Below, in pieces: positions 5,845 to 6,883 of a stretch of DNA of 6,883 nt; the first letter of the stretch is position 1; every line of letters starts with the position of its first letter. The notes below the pieces were generated by a model. The model had not been told where the DNA came from. It searched no databases and was given only the letters and a program-made list of their open reading frames with translations. A program made the translations under genes and the position numbers. Location of the stretch: assembly GCA_005772945.1 (NCBI GenBank), contig SXIE01000073.1:1-6883 (forward strand), read 5' to 3'. Origin of the DNA: Pseudomonadota bacterium (lineage in GTDB: Bacteria; Myxococcota; UBA9042; PHBI01).

Positions 5845-6883
5845 TCAGCGACGCGCCCTGCGACGCCGCGCCATCAACGCCACCGCCGCGAGCGAGAGCC
5901 ACACGACCCCCTGCCCGTCGCCCCCGCCTCCCGCGCACCCACCCGCCCCGCTCGCCTCGAACATCGCGCCCGGCCAGCTCAGCGGATCGGTCGGATCGGT
6001 CCCCGCCGCGACCTCGACGCCGTCGCCGAAGCCGTCGCCATCCGTGTCCGCCGCGGTCGGATCGGTGGCGCCCCCCACCTCGACGCCATCGTCCAGCCCG
6101 TCCCCGTCAGTGTCGCGCTCGGTCGGATCCGTTCCGCCCCCTACCTCGACCGCGTCCTCGACCCCGTCCCCGTCGCGGTCGTCGTCGCACGTGTCGCCCT
6201 CGCCGTCGTCGTCGAGATCGACTTGCGCCGGGTTGACCGCGTCGGGGCAGTTGTCCTGGGCGTTGGCGTGATTATCGCCGTCGCGATCCGCGTCGCAGCC
6301 GTCACCCATGCGGTCGCCGTCGTGGTCCTCCTGGCCCGCGTTCGCCTCTTCCGGGCAGTTGTCGTCGTCATCGAGGACGCCATCGCCGTCGCCGTCGGTC
6401 GCCGTGCACGTCGACGGCGCGCCCTCGCAAACCCAGCCGCGCTCGATCGTGCAGGAGGCCGAGCATCCATCCTCGTCCAACTGATTGCCGTCGTCGCAGG
6501 CCTCGCTGGCCGCCTCGATCGCACCGTTGCCGCACGCCTCGCCGCAGCTGCTCGCCTCGCCCGCGACCTGGCTGCAGGCCCAGCCGGCCTCGACGTCGCA
6601 CGTCGCGCCGCAGCCGTCGCCACCCGCCTGGTTCGCGTCGTCGCACGCTTCGTCGGGCAGGCCGAGCTCGCCGTCGCCGCACGTCGTCGCGCACACGCTC
6701 GCCCCGCCGTCGGCGTCCGCCTCGCAACCCCAGCCCGCCTCGACCTCGCACGTCGCCGAGCAGCCGTCGCCGTCGACCGGAACCGCCGGCACCACGCCCG
6801 CGAGCGTCCCATCATCGAAGCCCTCGCCGCCGTTCACGACGCCGTCGCCGCACGCCGCCTCGGCGCAAACGCCCGCGCTGCAC
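5845..6883 (-). CDS. Surface-anchored Cys-rich/calcium-repeat protein with MYXO-CTERM-type tail, N-terminus beyond window
   Basis: 345 C-terminal residues are visible and the frame is open at the right edge; the GTG at 6837 sits inside a repeat and is not a real start. Order from the right: end of a Cys-rich unit (6853-6882), three DUF4215-type Myxococcus Cys-rich repeats (6682-6852, 6535-6681, 6397-6534) with the C-G-D/N-G ... DGC-xx-xC pattern, a thrombospondin type 3-like region (6181-6396) with DNCP motifs and DxDxDG calcium loops, three 22-residue DxDGDG ... TDPT repeats (5983-6180), and a sorting tail (5848-5949): Gly-rich segment with one Cys (codon 5935-5937), hydrophobic WLSLAAVALM, then RRRRARR. 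In this family the tail is recognised by a myxosortase and the protein ends up on the outer surface. The repeats should be rigid, disulfide-bonded and calcium-loaded. Ligand or activity would lie in the missing N-terminus. Extreme Asp/Gly composition explains the repetitive DNA. Confidence 0.93.
   Translation of the reverse strand, partial: CSAGVCAEAACGDGVVNGGEGFDDGTLAGVVPAVPVDGDGCSATCEVEAGWGCEADADGGASVCATTCGDGELGLPDEACDDANQAGGDGCGATCDVEAGWACSQVAGEASSCGEACGNGAIEAASEACDDGNQLDEDGCSASCTIERGWVCEGAPSTCTATDGDGDGVLDDDDNCPEEANAGQEDHDGDRMGDGCDADRDGDNHANAQDNCPDAVNPAQVDLDDDGEGDTCDDDRDGDGVEDAVEVGGGTDPTERDTDGDGLDDGVEVGGATDPTAADTDGDGFGDGVEVAAGTDPTDPLSWPGAMFEASGAGGCAGGGGDGQGVVWLSLAAVALMARRRRARR
5848..5949 (-). 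other. MYXO-CTERM-type C-terminal sorting signal
   Basis: The last 34 residues of the surface protein have a Gly-rich stretch with a single Cys (GAGGCAGGGG), about 15 hydrophobic residues, and a terminal cluster of seven basic residues in nine. This tripartite plan matches the MYXO-CTERM signal of Myxococcota. It supports both the taxonomic placement and a cell-surface destination. Confidence 0.85.
5983..6180 (-). repeat. Three tandem 66-bp repeats encoding 22-residue calcium-binding units
   Basis: Units 6115-6180, 6049-6114 and 5983-6048 each encode D-x-DGDG-x-x-D-x-VEV-x-x-x-TDPT plus two residues. Core sequences such as cggtcggatc recur in register on the plus strand. The first two units agree at about three quarters of bases by eye. 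The DxDGDG loops are typical calcium sites of thrombospondin type 3/dockerin-like repeats. Confidence 0.85.
6397..6852 (-). repeat. Three DUF4215-type Cys-rich repeats (57, 49 and 46 residues)
   Basis: Unit 1 (6682-6852), unit 2 (6535-6681) and unit 3 (6397-6534) each open with CGDG or CGNG and contain DGC-xx-xC, then GW-x-C. Units 2 and 3 keep EACDD at residues 11-15 and have 24 residues up to the DGC cysteine. Unit 1 reads EGFDD instead, has lost that Cys, and carries 7 extra residues. Disulfide-stabilised extracellular modules are expected. Confidence 0.85.

Noticed and set aside
4691..6271. 526-codon open frame on the plus strand
   Set aside because: It spans the antisense of three well-supported genes, and its product is low-complexity Ser/Pro/Arg from the complement of Asp/Gly repeats.
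6835..6837. GTG at 6837 as the start of the surface protein
   Set aside because: The same frame continues upstream through CGDGV and further Cys-rich sequence to the window edge, and the GTG encodes a Val inside a repeat.
5845..6852. CRISPR array or non-coding satellite suggested by the repetitive DNA
   Set aside because: The periodicity is explained by in-frame Cys-rich and Asp-rich protein repeats in an open coding frame; there are no identical repeats with unique spacers.

Overview
This looks like chromosomal DNA from a high-GC member of the Myxococcota, most plausibly a Polyangiales/Sandaracinus-type lineage. The evidence is the very high GC content with strong third-position bias, a secreted protein with Cys-rich and calcium-binding repeats ending in a MYXO-CTERM-type tail, and a eukaryotic-like Ser/Thr protein kinase. 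That placement is inferred from protein style; no rRNA or other marker gene is present.

All seven supported genes lie on the minus strand, so the window reads from right to left. (1) 6883-5845 is the 3' part of a secreted, surface-anchored protein: DUF4215-type Cys-rich repeats, then thrombospondin type 3-like Asp-rich repeats, then three 22-residue calcium-binding repeats, then the sorting tail. (2) 5788-5252 is an unrecognised 178-aa membrane protein. (3) 5085-3547 is a complete NAD(P)-dependent aldehyde dehydrogenase. (4) 3507-2557 is an oxygenase of the MpaB/DUF2236 family, the superfamily of the latex-clearing protein Lcp. (5) 2458-1898 is a small exported protein of unknown function with a clear signal peptide. 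(6) 1794-1660 is a 44-aa Lys/Ala-rich protein. (7) 1576 to the left edge is a membrane-anchored Ser/Thr kinase whose C-terminus lies outside the window.

The clearest functional pairing is aldehyde dehydrogenase followed 39 bp later by the MpaB-family oxygenase. An oxygenase that cleaves or oxidises an unsaturated lipid or isoprenoid would yield an aldehyde, and the dehydrogenase would oxidise it to an acid. This is inference from adjacency and family chemistry. The other genes are separated by 56-166 bp and may be independent units.

The kinase has six predicted membrane helices and a coiled coil in front of a C-terminal catalytic domain, and the Glu of its APE motif is Ala. Other points of note are an inverted repeat covering the ribosome binding site of the 178-aa gene, a GACACG motif just upstream of three start codons, and a degenerate first Cys-rich repeat in the surface protein. 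There are no RNA genes, insertion sequences, CRISPR arrays or phage genes, and no intergenic gap above 170 bp. I see no clear evidence of a wholly new multi-gene system.
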